Below, piece by piece: positions 36,401 through 50,895 of a stretch of 64,000 bases of DNA. Within the stretch, counting starts at the first letter, position 1. Every line of letters begins with the position of its first letter. The notes under the pieces are model-generated. The model saw nothing but the letters and a program-made list of their open reading frames with translations. It ran no database searches and was not told the DNA's origin. The DNA lies in assembly GCA_013398955.1 (NCBI GenBank), contig VWPU01011633.1, positions 1 through 64,000 on the forward strand, written 5' to 3'. The stretch comes from Callaeas wilsoni (taxonomy: Eukaryota; Chordata; Aves; Passeriformes; Callaeidae). Position numbers and translations under genes: made by a program.

Positions 36401-38636
36401 CTACAGGTTTTCCATCCCTCTACTCCTCTCCTGTTATTTCCTAAGCCATGTGATACATTTGCAGGAATACCTTTACCATGGAGTTTAAAAACCAACCAAA
36501 CAAAACACCAACCTGAACATGTAGCCCATATAATGTCTTGGATAAAATATCTTCACAACTCTTCATGCCTTTATTTTTTCTTTAACCACATGCATCATGG
36601 TGGTTTTCATTCATTGTAGTATCATTGGAAAGCAGTCAAATAAATGAAGCCTATCAGAGCTCAAGTGCCTATTTAAATTAAAGGAAAGCAGTAAAGTTTT
36701 TAGATGCTAATACTTTGCTCAAATGTGAGCAAATGACTTACACACATGTAGGCAGCAACAAAGAAGAACAGTACATGCTTTTGGGTAATACGTGATCTGG
36801 GCAGCAGAAAAAAGAAAGGAAGCTTGGAAAGTGCTCAGTTGTGTTTTTGGCAATATTTTGCTCCACAAGTTGCTGCCAGAGCAAGAACAGTAGCGGACAT
36901 TGTCTAAAGCAGCTTTGACCATCATCTGAACTCTTGGACCACCCTACGGTTGGATGGATGGTTGCCGGGACATTTCTTTCAGGGGAAGAGTTTCTTCCTT
37001 TGCTGTTGCATTTTGGCTGCCTTGTGCTTAACCAGTGTGTTTCTTTTTGAGGTGTTAATCTCTTTGCTTCTCCCACAAATGTCATTTGCTCTGTAGGCAG
37101 TCACTGAAGTCCTCTCTGTCCTTCAGGATGTAACTTCCACTTCAGTCTTATTTTTACTTGGCTTACAAAAATGAGTCTGAATATGATTTATAAATCCAGG
37201 AAACCTGAACAGTCTTGCAGGCACCAAGCACTCAGCAGGAATTAAAACTTTTCTCTTTCCTGATAGTGTAGTCTTTTTAATTTCCTGGTTTATAGGAGCA
37301 GAGGAATGAGAAGGAGGACCAGGGAAGGCGAGCACAGCACTGGACAAAAAGTACTGAAGAGAGAGCAAGACACCTTAAAAGCTGTTAGAAGCAGCTGCTT
37401 TTTGAAGCTGATGAAGGAAATAGAAAAAGCCATTGACTAAGGCCAAATGCAGCCTGAAATTCCAGAAGTGACCTGCTGTAAACCCACTCGGCAAGTGGGC
37501 GATCTCTAGGGTGACATGCTCTGCTGTCATACTCTGGGGTACATGGAGAACACCCAAGCACGGTGGCTGTATGCTAAGAAAATAAGCAAGTTCTTCTGTG
37601 TTTTCCCACTATTTTGCGTGTCACTGGAGTATGGTGATAGCAGAGAAGGATGTGACTAAGCACTGCTGAAACTGTAGCAGGATAACTGCTGGCACTCATA
37701 GCAACTCACTATTTCTAGGAGCAAGGATGTGAATCAGATGGTTAAAATTTAGGTTGTTTTTTTTTTTTTTAAACAAATAATAAAATGCTTCATGTAATGC
37801 TAACACCTGCTTTCATTACCTGATGTTACATACTCCTGAGTCCTTTGCCTTCATATTATCTCTTCTGGTATGTCAACAATAGCTGAGAAGTGTTCCTGTA
37901 TTTTAAATGGTCTGCAAAATTTTTCCTTCTTACAGAAAATACCAGATAGGTGGTGGTTTTCTCATATCTCTAATCACCACTGCATGCATCTAAGCCTCGT
38001 CCATTGGTACTATATCTGACAACCATAAGTTCCAATGCATGGTCTAATTTAAATATGTAATATCCAGAATATTTTATAAATATCTTTTTTCTTGGGATGA
38101 ATAGAAGACTAAAACTTTTTTTTTTAAATAGATGAAAATATTGCAGGCAAAAATATTTGCTTTGTAGGTTGGCAGTAAGATACAGTCATGATTCTTATGT
38201 AGATGTGGTGTGATATGGATCTTACAGCATACTATGCTTTTTCAGCTAAGGTAGAGGGAGTACTTTTGCAGACATTGTTTCTGTGGTGCTGCAGAAAAGT
38301 AAGCATTTCATTCTGTCCTCTTTATATCCTGAGCGAATTAAACTCGTGAGAAAGGAGGGCGCCCATAATAGGACTCTCTTTGGCTGAGCTTGGCAGGAAG
38401 GTATAGTGGCCTTTGAAACTTTAGGAGGTATTCTTTGATTCCTTCAGACTTCAGTTGTGTGGGAGTTTAAAAAAAAGTTACGTAATATGGTGACTTAAAT
38501 AAGTCTGCTTGGTTTTAGTCTCTAAATAAATAATACATTCCCAGTTTTACATTTCCTGTAACAAAGTGAAATGTGAATAGCAATATAAAGTCCCAAACAT
38601 TTTGATCCCTTTATATTTTTTTCTTGCCTTTCTTAG
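33491..38636. other. AT-rich non-coding stretch
   Basis: No gene is recognised. The part at 34540-34890 is purine-rich on the plus strand. A short segment at 35055-35122 has good acceptor and donor sites. A T-run lies near 37757-37772. A small hairpin-forming repeat is at 33741-33766. Confidence 0.55.
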
Positions 38637-38718
38637 TGCTTACTCCATGCTCGGAGACTAATACCACGTGGAATTGAACACCTGCAGCCCTCACTTGGAG
38701 TTATGCTGTGTGTTGCAG
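38637..38718 (+). CDS. Candidate internal coding exon, product unknown
   Basis: The acceptor is a 20-base pyrimidine tract ending CTTTCTTAG, and the donor is GCAG|GTGAAG. Together they are among the best-matched splice pairs I found in the window. The 82 bp hold 27 codons plus one base in phase 0, including CLLHARRLIPRGIEHLQPSL. One other frame stops inside the segment. The phase fits an upstream exon ending in phase 0, such as 2695-2798 or 26944-27042. I do not recognise the peptide and see no domain. A non-coding transcript exon or chance are both possible. Confidence 0.25.
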
Positions 38719-41700
38719 GTGAAGGCAACTGCAGGTGCTCTGTATTTCTCCGAACTTATCCCATGTGCCACTGCAAATCTGGGAGGACTTACTGTACAAA
38801 CAGTCTCAAGATGATTTTTTGTTGCTGGATATACTTTGAGTATATGAAAATTTATGCCTATTCTGTGTTTATTCCCCTCAATGATATGTTCATTTCTCTA
38901 ATTTTTGAGGGTTTGTGGATGGTTTAAAATTATTTGAGAAGATCTCATATGGGGATGTTCTGGAACTTCTTTGAAGGGAATGATTATTTGCTAGTCATCA
39001 GCTATATCTTCTCTGTATCACCTGTTATTTCCAATCATCTGAATACTTTTTGCTCTTGTCCATGATTCTAGATGTCTACATGAAAAATTGGCATCTTTTT
39101 CAGGATGAGGAAATAGTGTTGTGCATGCAAGGAATTGATGTTGCATTTGATTTTGGTTCTTGAAGAATAGTGATACCAACAGTCCTATTAATAACAAACA
39201 GCAGAGAGTAAAAAGGACTTTGCTTAATATTTGCTGAATCTGAGTTGTATCTTAGGTTAGAGAACTTCTTTGTCTTTTCCTGGAACTACTTCCCTCTTAG
39301 GTTCACTTTAAGGCAGACATTCCTTCTAACCTTTTCATCTTCAAGGAGAAAATTAGCTAGTTTTGCCATTTAAGAATTCTGGCCTTTCACTGCAACCTTT
39401 ACCTGTATACGGGCCTGAATTGTATTATTTCAGCTATATGGTGTAAATGCAGGGTTACCATATGTTAATATAAGAGCAGAAACAGGGCACATGAGGTTTG
39501 GGGAATCATTTAGGATACATGTACTATCATTAAAAAAAGGAATTGCATGATCTTGCACATGTTGCTCAAGGAATGAATTCCAGCATCTGAAGTGATCTGT
39601 GGTTCAAAAATCACCATGTAAGAAACTACGGATAAATTATGTGGTAAGGAAAAGTAGGAAATGGTACAATATTAAATTTAAAGGGTAATGTAATGAAGTT
39701 ACATTTACATCATGAACAAATAAAAAGTCTTCTGTGCAGCTCAGGGGAGTATATAGTCCTATGTGATTGTCACAACTCAGAAAATACAGAATGCATTTTG
39801 CAGGCTGTGCTAGTAGGTGCTGGGAAGGGGGAAGAAGATGGGAAAATCCTCTCAGCTCTTCCGTTGCTGGGACCAGTGAAACTACCTCTATCAGTGTTTA
39901 AACAAACCAAACCACCTCCAGAGCACTTAGCACCTAAAACTCTTTGCAAACGATTAATGAATTTCCAGAGTACTCTTTTCAAGAATTTAATTCTAAAAAA
40001 TGTTTATAAAATATAGTAAAAAGCCACATAGAAATACAGGCCTTAGCTCTGAGTCCAGAGCCTAAACATTTTCCCACTTCTGTGGTAATGCCCGTATTAC
40101 CTTGTTGCATTTGATCTTTACTCCGTGTACATCAGAAATAGCTCACAGAAGTCAGAGGAGTACAAAGCTGCAGAACCAGTAAATGTCATTAACCTGAGAA
40201 TCATCTGGACATCACAGGCTCTATTGCAAGTGTGTGAGTTTAACTAAGGGTACACAGAAATGGTATTTCATACCTAAGATTCAATGTCTTTAGTTTTGAT
40301 ATTGCTGGAAAATCATCTATCACATTTGTCTCACAGGGTCTTTTTTATGTGTTTTATGACTTATCAGACCAGAATGTAAATCAGCTTTAGTTGATTTTCA
40401 CTGAATATATTTAAATCTGTTGGAATTATTTGGATTTTTAAAAAATTTCTCCTTATACCACATCATTATGAAAAACAGTCAGAAAACCATGGACCATATG
40501 TAGTAGGTATCATTTCAGATAAATACAGATTGGCAATATACAATATAGTCACATACTGCATTTTCTTGGTAGCCTTTTAAAAATCCTCTTAATTATTTAC
40601 AACAAGATAAATCATTTAACATTTTAAATTTTAATTATCGGCAGAAATCAGCATTTAGTATTCTATGCCAAAGTTTTAAACTCTGCGTAGATTCTGAATT
40701 TCCTCTAAATAGATTTCAATTAAGCTTCTTGCCTTTTTAAATTATTTTTTTTTCTGGGGTATAATTGAAAATATAAAAGATCCATTTAAATCACCACCCT
40801 CTTCTCCAAAAAGAGGCAAGATTACATACCCAGCAGCCTTTGAATTCTTGAAATGCCTTCAGAAGTTTTCAGATATTTGTTTTAATAATTGTTAAGAATT
40901 TATTATGATGCATGAATTGTGAACTCTGTGAGTTATTAAATAATAAGTTCAACATATTAATCTTTCATGTTATTGTTGTCAGTGCTATATTTAGGAAGGA
41001 AGCATTAATTAAAATTCTCTTTTAAAGTTTTTTTTTTCTAAAAGAAAGCAGTATGTGTACTTATCAAGATACATATTTGATCTATGGGGAAATGATTGCA
41101 AGCAAAGTTTTGATATAGCATATGCTGAACTTGAATTAAAAAGATTTTGGTTATGTAGAGTTCAAATTACCTTTGACATATTTTTGCAGGTTAGTTACAA
41201 ATTCTCAACTAAACATAGAACTCTTCTTTATCGTAGAGCCTAACATCAGATTTTAATCATATTTTGTACCCACAGGGTTTTAGGTTTCCAACAGGCCACC
41301 TGTCTCAGACATTAAAAAAATCACAGGACAGATGGGAAGGTGAAAGTGGTTGTCCTTGGATAAAGAAATTCTTACACTGCAGGAACAGTCACAGTCAAGG
41401 CTGGCCAATATATCACACATATTACCCCTTTCTTCTAGCATTGCTGTATCATGATTGCAAATTTCCCTTTAGTAGTATAAATATAGAATTCATCACTTAT
41501 CCTTTTTCAATAGCGCGATTCGCGAAATCTGTCTCTTTTCCACGTGATCTATGAACCGCTGAGGGATAACATGACACGCATAGTACTTCAGCAAATACAG
41601 TGTGTCTTGTACACATACCAGAGCTCCTAGAATTCCTATGTTGTTTATTAATGGCACAAGGGTATGACTATTTATTTGAGGAGACCTCTGGCACTGGTTT

Positions 41701-44700
41701 GATAGGTGTGATGTATTTTAATACGTCAAATTTACCAACCTCAAGAAAATTGCTTATTGGAAAAAAATATAAAATGGCAACGCTTCTTCCCGTGTATTGT
41801 CATTGTTTCCCACTGGAATAATAGTTATTGTACATCACTGGCCAGTATGATGTGGGCTAACTCTCCATATTAGGAAACATTCAGCAACACTTTAAAGTGC
41901 AAGGGGCAAATACTGACCTCAGGTGTATGTATCCAGTTTTTATTGACCTGGTTATTTAAGAGCCAGCGACTCATTTGGAATGATCCATTTGTGATGAATG
42001 AGAGAGCAGGCCAACAATAGACTCTCCTGCATTTGGCTTACGTGAAGATCCCATTCTACTTTGAGCTCTTTCTACTCTTCCCTGAGACAAAGAAGAACAA
42101 GTGTTAATGGCAGTATATAGTGTTCAACAGCTATTAAGCACGCAGAGGTTCAATTACAAGCATTAAGCATGTGAGGTTTCACTTAACGTACAGAACAGAG
42201 GGGTGCTACTTGGTGACCTGGAGAAAGGTCTCTGCAAATAACCCGATACTGCTGTCTAGCCCGTGGCACTGAAGAGGCTGGATGTCCTTGCCTAGAAATT
42301 AATATTTTTAGATACAATTTTTAAAGTTCAAGACAATCCAAATGCAGGGGAGAAAAAAAAAATCTCTTACTAGGAGGTTGTAAATTCACAATGTAGATTG
42401 CTTTCTCAGTGTATCCTTTGTTGTATGCCAGCTATTAATGTAATCATTGACCAGGGTGAAATCAGAGTTCCCCTCCCTGATTAACAGTGCCCACCCCTCT
42501 GAAAGGAGTGATGCTGACAGTCAGTGCAAGGCCCTTAGAGTTTGGTCCTTAGGCAGGGGAGGAAATTGAAACTTCTATTTCTATTTTTCATGCTTGTTCT
42601 AACCACTGTGCAAATAGAAGTGCATGTGATTCTCTTCTAGATTCTGGTTTTGAATAAAGTCATAACTGAAGTGATATTTTGTGCAAAACCTACTCACAGA
42701 GGCATAATTTAGGCACGACCTGAGGACACAGCAGATCAGGGTGTTATTGGATGTAGCTGTTGGACAAGTACATAATGACTATGCCCTTACCTTGCTTGGG
42801 TGAGAGCGAGGATGTTTCACTTCATGAACTGAAGTGGAATTTTGTAGAGGTTGGAGGAGCCTGTGGGAACTGAACAATCTCTGTTGTTTAGAAACTCTCA
42901 AGATTTACATTAGGCTGAAGAAATGCAGTTCTGATCTTAGGCACCCTCCAAATTTCCAGATTTTTATTCCTCGGTTCAGTGGCACATGTTTTTTAATTAA
43001 TTAATGCTTGCAAAGAGTTTTATGTGAAAATTCCCCTGGTTATTTTGTTTAAACATGTATATAGGTAGTTCTACTTGTCCCAGTAATGATCTGTCTTGGT
43101 CTAGATCCTCTTTGTAGAGACATGGATCTTCAAAGTGTTTACATCTCTATATGAATCTAAGAAATAGGATTGGAAGGACTTGAGTTGGAGCTGAGGTAGC
43201 AGGGGAAACAATCAACAAAGGGTATGTGCTTCTGAGCACAGATCTTTGCTATCAGACGCAATCATAATCTTTCTTATAAACTTCCTTGGCTCCTTTTTTA
43301 GATCATTGTTTGACTCTGTCTACTGATTTCTGGCCCAAATGGCTACTCTCTCGGTAGGTAAAAGACCAACACAGGAAGATGGATGGCAAAGTGCTGGCCC
43401 TCTTGATAAATGTGAGAGAGTTCCCTTTATAGTCACTGCGGTGTTGGTTAGTGGGTTTGTGGGAAACATCTGAGTCATTAACAAACATGATTTGTTCATT
43501 CTTTACCTACTGATATCCCTGAAAGTTTTTTCTCAAAAGGTTTTAAATTGTCTATGAGAAGGGCTCACTGGGAGCTATCCTCTGCTCTGAAATCTTTAAG
43601 AAAGTCTATTCTGACAAATAATTTCAGCTCCATGGACTATAATAAATTTGTTTCCTCTTGTATTGTGGGGCATATTTGCATAGAATGTAATCTCTCTCTT
43701 TCTCCTTCCTTCTAACCCCCCTCCCCCCTGCTTTGTCCTTAATAAATACGTTTGTATAGAAATAAGGATGTGGAAAGACAAGCATGCCTAATATTGAAGG
43801 ACAGTATGCTTGTGCCTAATACATTAGAGCAATTGTTCAAGAATAATTCATCTTACGTGAAGATTACCCCTGTAAGGCTGCCAAGGTCACAGGGACTTTA
43901 TCAGCTGTACAAATGCTACTTGTGTGTTTTAAAGGGATAGCCTTAACATTTCATTAAATTTAGTTGAAGCAACTTTGTTTATTTATTTTTTAAATTTTGT
44001 TTTCTCTGTTAAAATATTTGATACTTTTTTCTTTCCTTTTTTTTCCACCTCATCTTTTTGTAATTCATATAAATGTGGTAGAATTACTTCTAGATTAGTT
44101 CTGTTTCACTCTAGAGCAGCAGCTCCCAAATGCGAGGTGCTGAGCCCAGAGGTGGGTTGTGAATGAAACCTTGGAAATGCTGCTTTACAGAGTTTGGGTT
44201 TTTCCATGAGATATAATTCAATTGGCTTTGTACAGAAAACATGAGTGGTGAGGGAAGGTGTGACCAACTGCTGGAGCCCTCATTTAATTCAGTGTTAAAA
44301 GAAGCCACTGTCATACATTTAAAGTAGAGGAGCCTTAAGTAAGTGTAAAGATGCAGACAGTTCAGAGATATGGCAGGAGTTCCAACCAGAATATGAAATG
44401 CTTTTATTAATTGTGCCCTGCACCTCTTTTATTGAAGCTAACTCCCTAACGATAAAGGGCAAAGATAAAAAGATAAAAGGCAAGACCTTTGTTTTCTGTA
44501 AATCTAGGAAAGCCTATTTAGTTTTCCAGGGCTAAGGTACTTCACATCAGCTAAGATCTGGCCTATAAACCCTCTAAATATATTCCCACTTTTTTCCTTT
44601 CAAGCTATTTCTTCTCTCTGGAATGCCTAGTACTTGCATTTTTTTGTAACAAGCTTTGCATTTAGCATGAATTAAATGAATTTGCTTTGTATTAGAAAAC

Positions 44701-47700
44701 AAACCTGCTGTGGACTGACTGTGACCCACTGCTCCTCTTGGTCTCTCCAACTAGTTTTAAACTCCTTGATAGTATTAAAAGGGGCTTTGCAAACTAATGT
44801 AAATATTTTACACTAGTACTTACATGGATAATAAAGCTGTAGTTTTAACAAGGATTTATATGATTGTGGACTGAAAGTGAGATGGCCTGCAGCATCATAT
44901 TTAAGAGGGAGAATATCTGCACAAGGCTAGAATGTTAGTTTGCGTTTGGAAGATATTTTGGAAACCCTTGCCAGCATTAAAGAATGTGAAACCCTACATT
45001 ATAACTACTGTGGCATAATCCTATGACTGTTTTGTCAGTATAATCCCATCAGTGAAAAGTTTGTAAATGATATGAGTTAATGAATTGATGCCAGTTTTCT
45101 AGACTTTTGCTACACGTAATGTGGTCAAAATCTTGATGTGTTCATTCTTTGTAAAACTGGAAAGTGATCATTCCATGAACTCCTGACATGGTTATGTAGG
45201 CTGCTTCAATTCTCTTGCACAGGGAAGGAGAGAAGTCAGTTTCTAACATCATCACCAAAAAGAACACTAGATGCTGTTGACAAAGACAGACTGGCCCCAT
45301 GACACCAGCAGGAAATCATGAAAGCGTCTCAACTCATGAACAACTTGCACTTAAAAAATCGTGTAGAATTAGTTTGGTTAGAAAACCTCTACACCGTTCA
45401 TTTATTATTTAATCTTATTTTACTTTGTACAGACAAGCTATCTGGCCTAGTGTGAGGCTTCACACAGCCAATTACTTCAAGGTGTTTAGTTCATATATTA
45501 TTTAAAGCATAAATCTTGTACAGGCTGTCCATTGATGACCCTGTGAGGAGCTTATAGTAAATGCCTTTCATCATTGCTGACTGACTCGTGTGCACGGACC
45601 TACCTGCTGAGCTAAACAGGCCAGGAGAACTGATGCATTTGTAAGATATTGGATTTAATAGCCTTTTTTTATATGCTTAAATGATGGAAGTTAGTACATA
45701 TAGTTAAAGCCCAGTGTTAGGATTTAAGAAGTGAGATTTTATAAAGTGTCATGAATTGTGTTTGTTTCTGCTATTTGGAAACAGCGCACAATTCGTTTTC
45801 TATGATTTGTACCTTAAAATGCACTTTTAAAGGCATTGCTGGTGTATTTGAATAAGTAAAATGCTGCCATAGGAAGCTACGTAATGTATTCAATAGAATA
45901 TTCATACAAATTCCCTTTTTAAGACAGATTCTGTGGTTATGTTTGTTCTCCCCCTCCCTCCTCAAATCATCCCTCTCAGGCTGATTAAGTCTAGTGCAGT
46001 GATACCAGCAAGGTGCTCTCTGAATAGCTTAGAAAGAGGCTTGCTCAAGGAATGCAGCGATTGCATCTGATGGGTTTATGTGCCATTAACAGTGTCTGTC
46101 CCACACTGAATGTGCCAGGTATTTAACTGGGGACTGGTACTAATTTCAGAGCTAATACTAAGCCGTTCCACATCAATGCTTACAGCAGGTGGTTTGAATT
46201 GACAGTGTAAAGGGAGAAAAAAAAGTGTGAGAAAATTACCATTGTACGATAGAATTTCTCTGATTGAATTGACTGATTATACTGTCAAAAGAGCATTGGG
46301 AAACTGGCAGTGCTTATGAGGAGGAAAGAAATGACAGGATTCTTTTAGAAAGAGGTTCTCTGACTTTGCACAGTCAAATAGTTCAAAATGACGATAGGCT
46401 TTTATGTTAAAGGTTTTAATCTAGCACTTAGGAAATCTGCGTGTTCTTCAATTTAGGACTTCTCAAGCTAGTATCCTGTGTAAACTGATCCTGCAGTTTT
46501 CTCACTCTGTACTGGCCCTCTTTCAATACTCACAGGAGATTCACCATGAATCAACATACGTGATTCAGCATAGTGAATCCCACTTTTCTGCACTATCTTT
46601 GGGTCTAATTAAAAAAAAAACAAACCAAAACTGAAACCAGAAAAAAACAAAATTCCACCCCAACCTGTCACCTTCTAAAGACAACAGACTGTTGTATGTG
46701 AAGAACAAGTTCTGTAAGACACATGGAGAATGTATGTGAAAGTGTACTCACTGGCTTGTAGTATTGCAACATTGTCAAATACATGAATAAAGAATGTCTT
46801 AAGCAAATTGTCTTACCTGCATTAATACCTAATTCCACTCACTGTCAAATTATTATTTTCCCACTTGAGTTCAATGAAACAAGACCAGACACACATCAGA
46901 GAATGTTTTTTTAGTAATGTAAATTAAATTGTTCAGTATTGCCCAGTTATCCTGTTAATTTTAAATTATTAACAATGCCCTGTGATAGCACTGGGATTTT
47001 TTTTTCCTTCAAATTCATGTTTGATGGAACAAATAATTTCTTGATCATACAATCCCACTGATTTCACCTGGGGAAATTTGGGACTTACAGTCTGTTCCGC
47101 TAAGGGTTTGTGCACCTCTCGCTGATGGTACCAGTGACCGGAATTTTCCCTCCACATAGGCTTCAAGATTGGATAACAAAAAAAGCTTTAAAAAAGCCTC
47201 CAATCTGTCCTTGCATGGGTGGCATGGAATTTCATGAATGTAAATAAAGTAAATATTGCCCAATTCTTTCCGACATTACAAAACAGAGTTGACATAAGAT
47301 TTTTTTCTTCTATTTTGTCAAAAAATAAAGTTGGCTTGTGATGAATAAGGACTAAATAGAAACAAAAGTTGATTTCTCTATCAGATACATCCTATAAATC
47401 AATCCAGAGACTTATTAACCTTTTGGGTTTTGAAATCATGACAGCTAACCTTATTAGTGAAATTTTGTTCAATCTGTGAAGAGAGGACATAGTATAGGCT
47501 GCCAGAATAAATACTCGCTCATATTTCTTGTACAAACATGAGTGTGTTAACCTCATGAGATTTGTGGTTTATAAAATTGGGGTACTATTGAAAGATAGGC
47601 TAAAATGGAACCTGGGAAAGGGGTGTGTGTAAATGGAGACCAGTCTGCTAATCTTAGATATAAGATTATATATTGTTATATATAATCTAGCTTGTGTATG

Positions 47701-50482
47701 ATGACATACATAAATATAATTACATTTATATGCAATACATAGGAGGCTTAATTCTTCAAGGAAAGGAAAAATCTTCTATTTGAACGTGTATTAGATGCAC
47801 CAGTTATAGTGTTGAAGGCTGTGGCTACCTTATAGTTATTCTAAAACAGCAGGAAACTACATTCCATTGGATTTCTATGGTGACTACAGACAATTTGTTC
47901 AGTTGCTTCCAGAGCAACCAGCTCTAGCTTACAGTAGCATTAGGACTAATACTTGGAGCTAAGCAGTTGTACTTGCTTTTGAACTGTATCAGTGCAACAT
48001 AAATACAACAGGCAGTAGATTTTAAAATCTACAGACTTTATCAGGCCATTTCTAGTTTGGTAAATATAGCAGTAGAACCTGGAAAAATGCAATATCTTTG
48101 AGTTGTTTTCTTATGCCAATCAAATTGTACAATCGTTTCTTTTCCTTCCATTTTAAAGAAACCAAATCCTTGCATCTTTCCGCTTTTACTAGTTATAAAT
48201 CTTGATATTACAAGGGAAAAAGTATTTTGTCTAGACCAGATTTATTGAGGAAGCATGTTTGCTTCAAGTTGGCATTCAGACTCTTTACCAATTTGAAAGG
48301 GAAAAATAGTATAAAAGAATGACTAACGTTTCTGCTGGATTCATAAATTTAACTTCCCTTTGTGTATAGAATGAAGAGATATATCTTGCTATTTCATAGC
48401 TGACAGCATGAATGGTGTAGATTGTCATATTTATAATGTAGGTGAAAAAAAGTTAATACTATGTAGCATGTAAAACAAAAATAAAATGGCCGGTGCATTG
48501 TATAAAAGGAAAAGAGGTTAAACTGTTTACTATTCATTGCTCCTAACATATTGCTAGGTGGAGATTAAGGATCAATTCTTCTTTTACTAACTGTCACTCT
48601 CCTTGCCTAGGATTAGGTTTTGGCATAACTCAAATTCAAGATCTCAATAAATTTATTTGGCTGTCAATTTAATTTGATATGAGTTGATGAAAGTTATGTC
48701 CAGTTCTACAAAAAGAAAATCAGTACTGTGTATTAATCTTCATTGAAAAATTTACTCATGACCTTTTTCTTTTCCTCAGGAACCTTTTATGTGTCATTAT
48801 TTATCTAACGTGCACATTTTTTCCTGTTCTCTTTCTTCTCTAAATTTAAAATTCTTTTTGTATGTGTCATGGATTCTTATTACTCCAGTTCATGGTCACA
48901 CAAGTAGGAGTATTTGGTAGAAAGGAAGAGTGAATTATATGGCCCTAGAAGCAGTAGGACCTTACATTCTTTGAGTGACAAGTAAAAACTTTTCATACAA
49001 GAGAAAATTACTTACAAACAAATGGAAACATTTTAATATGGATAATGTGCATGGTGTAGCTTTATGTGATGGATGTGCAAAGTAGGTGAAAAATAGGAAG
49101 TAGGCATATTTTCTCCATTTTTATGAAGACAGACATGAAATCATGACCCACGGACAATGCTTAAGACATATTGAAACCACTGTCTCAAATTTTATTTAAA
49201 AAGTGTTTGCCAACTGCAAAATCTTAAAAAGCTCTGAAGAGATTTTTTGACCCATCTCTAAAAATGAGTTAAAAACTATCCTCATAGCAATTTGGAAATG
49301 CCATTCAGAACATAGTTTACTTTGGAAAGGTTGGAAAATTTGTTTTCCAATATTTTGGGAGTTCTGTAGCCCTCTGGTGGAATGTAAGGAGAATCTACAA
49401 GGAAAATATTTGATAATCAGTTATTATTCAATCATGTTTTACCAGGTAGCTGAGTAATACATTCTTTCTCTACTTGTTTATACAGAAGTGGTGCAATCAG
49501 TTATAAAGCCTAAGTATCCAAGAATTGCATGAAAAGCCAATATCTTCCTTTTTGTTCAAGTTTTGCAACTTGCAACAGTGCAGGGTGCAAGAGATAAAAT
49601 GTCTTAAATAACTTTACTGGTTGGGGAGAGGCTGCTTGATGAGAAGGGCAGCAAGAATTTTCTGTGTCTTGACCAGAAATGTTCAGCTTTTCTGATCAGA
49701 GATGTTGAGGGTGTGTCCCTGAAAAGATGGTTCTATGAAGAACAACTGTTGGATTTGGTCAGGAACTGCTGCTTTGTTCTCACAAGGAAGTTTTCTTTCT
49801 GGGAGAGTGAATGAAAAACAATGTCTTCCAGAGGAAGACATGGTAACAAAAAAGGAATAAGTAGCGACATAGTGGTGTGGAATCATGCAATCTTAATAAG
49901 CAGAAGTGGAAACTAGTTTCCTTTAGTGTAGCAGAGGTAAAAGAAAAAGAGCACAGCCACAGCAGGCCTTTTTGGCATGGAGGTAGGGAGACAGCAATAG
50001 CAGTGGTCCTGCAAGAAGTGGTGAGGGGTTATCAACTTATTTTTCAGGTGGCATAACCTCATTGCAATTGATTTTTAGTGAAGACACCAGGGCATGACTC
50101 CTATTGATGTGCATGGAAGCAGTCATGTCAGAGTGAGTAGAAAGGCAAGAGAAAATAAAATCACAATAGGAAAGAATAAAATCTGGAGGTTTGGGAATGG
50201 GGAGATCTGCTGAATATCTGTTAGAGAATGAAAGGAGGACAAAGTAGTTGATTCTGGTGGGAAGAAACACATGATTGCTCTGGGGGTGGGCAGTGAGGTC
50301 TGTTTTTAAAAGAGCTGTGTTTGGAAAGGGAAAAAACGTGAGTGCTTTCTGGGGAAAGGAGATTCCAAAGGCGGGACCTGAAAAGTGCTCTACCCTTGCT
50401 GTAGAATGGCCCAGCTGGTAGAATAAAAACCGCCAAACTAATAGCTTGTGAATCTAAATTTTCTAAGAACTGGCAGTGAGAC
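38719..50482. other. Long AT-rich non-coding stretch
   Basis: These 11.8 kb contain no recognised gene or mobile element. Frames of up to about 107 codons (39693-40016 and 41264-41554) have no motif or supporting signals. Small features are an A-rich tract at 46609-46655, a C-rich tract near 43716-43730 and a perfect AT-rich inverted repeat at 47663-47688. The stretch 49680-50450 is G/A-rich on the plus strand and may be an old, unrecognised repeat. Confidence 0.5.
47663..47688. repeat. Perfect inverted repeat, 11-bp arms, 4-base loop
   Basis: AGATTATATAT at 47663-47673 pairs with ATATATAATCT at 47678-47688 across TGTT. It is AT-rich, so a weak hairpin. No terminator or transposon end is implied. 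Confidence 0.9.
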
Positions 50483-50895
50483 ATAGAATCACAGAATCCG
50501 TTAGGTTAGAAAAAACCTTTGAGATCATCGAGTCCAACCAATGACCTAATATCACCTTGTCAACTATACTGTGGCACTAAGTGCCACATCTGGTCTTTTC
50601 TTGAACACCCCCAGGGATGGTGAATCCATCATCACCTCCCCAGGTACCCCATTCCAATGCCAAATAACCCTTTCTGTGAAGAACTTCTTCCTAATGTGCA
50701 ACCTAAACCTTCCCCTGAAGCAGCTTAAGACTGTGTTCTCTCATCTTGTCACCAGTTTCCCGGAAGAAGAAGTCAACCCTCAACTGGCTGCAACCTCCTT
50801 TCAGATATTTGTAGAGAGTGATAAGGTCTCCCCTGAGCCTCCTCTTCTCCAGGCTAAAACATCCCAGCTCACAGAATCTCAAATTCTGCAGCGTG
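50483..50895 (-). mobile_element. CR1 LINE, ORF2 C-terminus and 3' UTR, inactive
   Basis: The plus strand begins 'atagaatcacagaatccgtt' and 'gagatcatcgagtccaacca', the reverse complement of a CR1 tail. It continues 'cactaagtgccacatctgg', 'ttcttgaacacccccaggga' and 'tctccaggctaaaacatccc'. On the minus strand the frame near 50760-50880 reads [15 protein letters not shown] and then LYKYLKGGC, the standard CR1 ORF2 C-terminal block. The tail belongs to a different CR1 subfamily from those at 1-768 and 26470-26809. Parts stay open for tens of codons, so it is among the better-preserved copies here. It is still 5'-truncated and non-functional. Confidence 0.94.

Noticed and set aside
39693..40016. 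107-codon plus-strand frame
   Set aside because: No motif or context. The C-terminal part simply runs into AT-rich sequence.
41264..41554. 96-codon plus-strand frame after a possible acceptor CCCACAG
   Set aside because: No donor or domain, and the peptide is unlike any family I know. Left as chance.
44110..44165. Resemblance to a hAT transposon end ('gcagcagctcccaaa...gtgggttgtga')
   Set aside because: Similarity is loose, and no inverted partner or 8-bp duplication was seen.
49680..50450. Purine-rich stretch that might be an old repeat
   Set aside because: No family-specific block recognised. Would need a repeat-library search.
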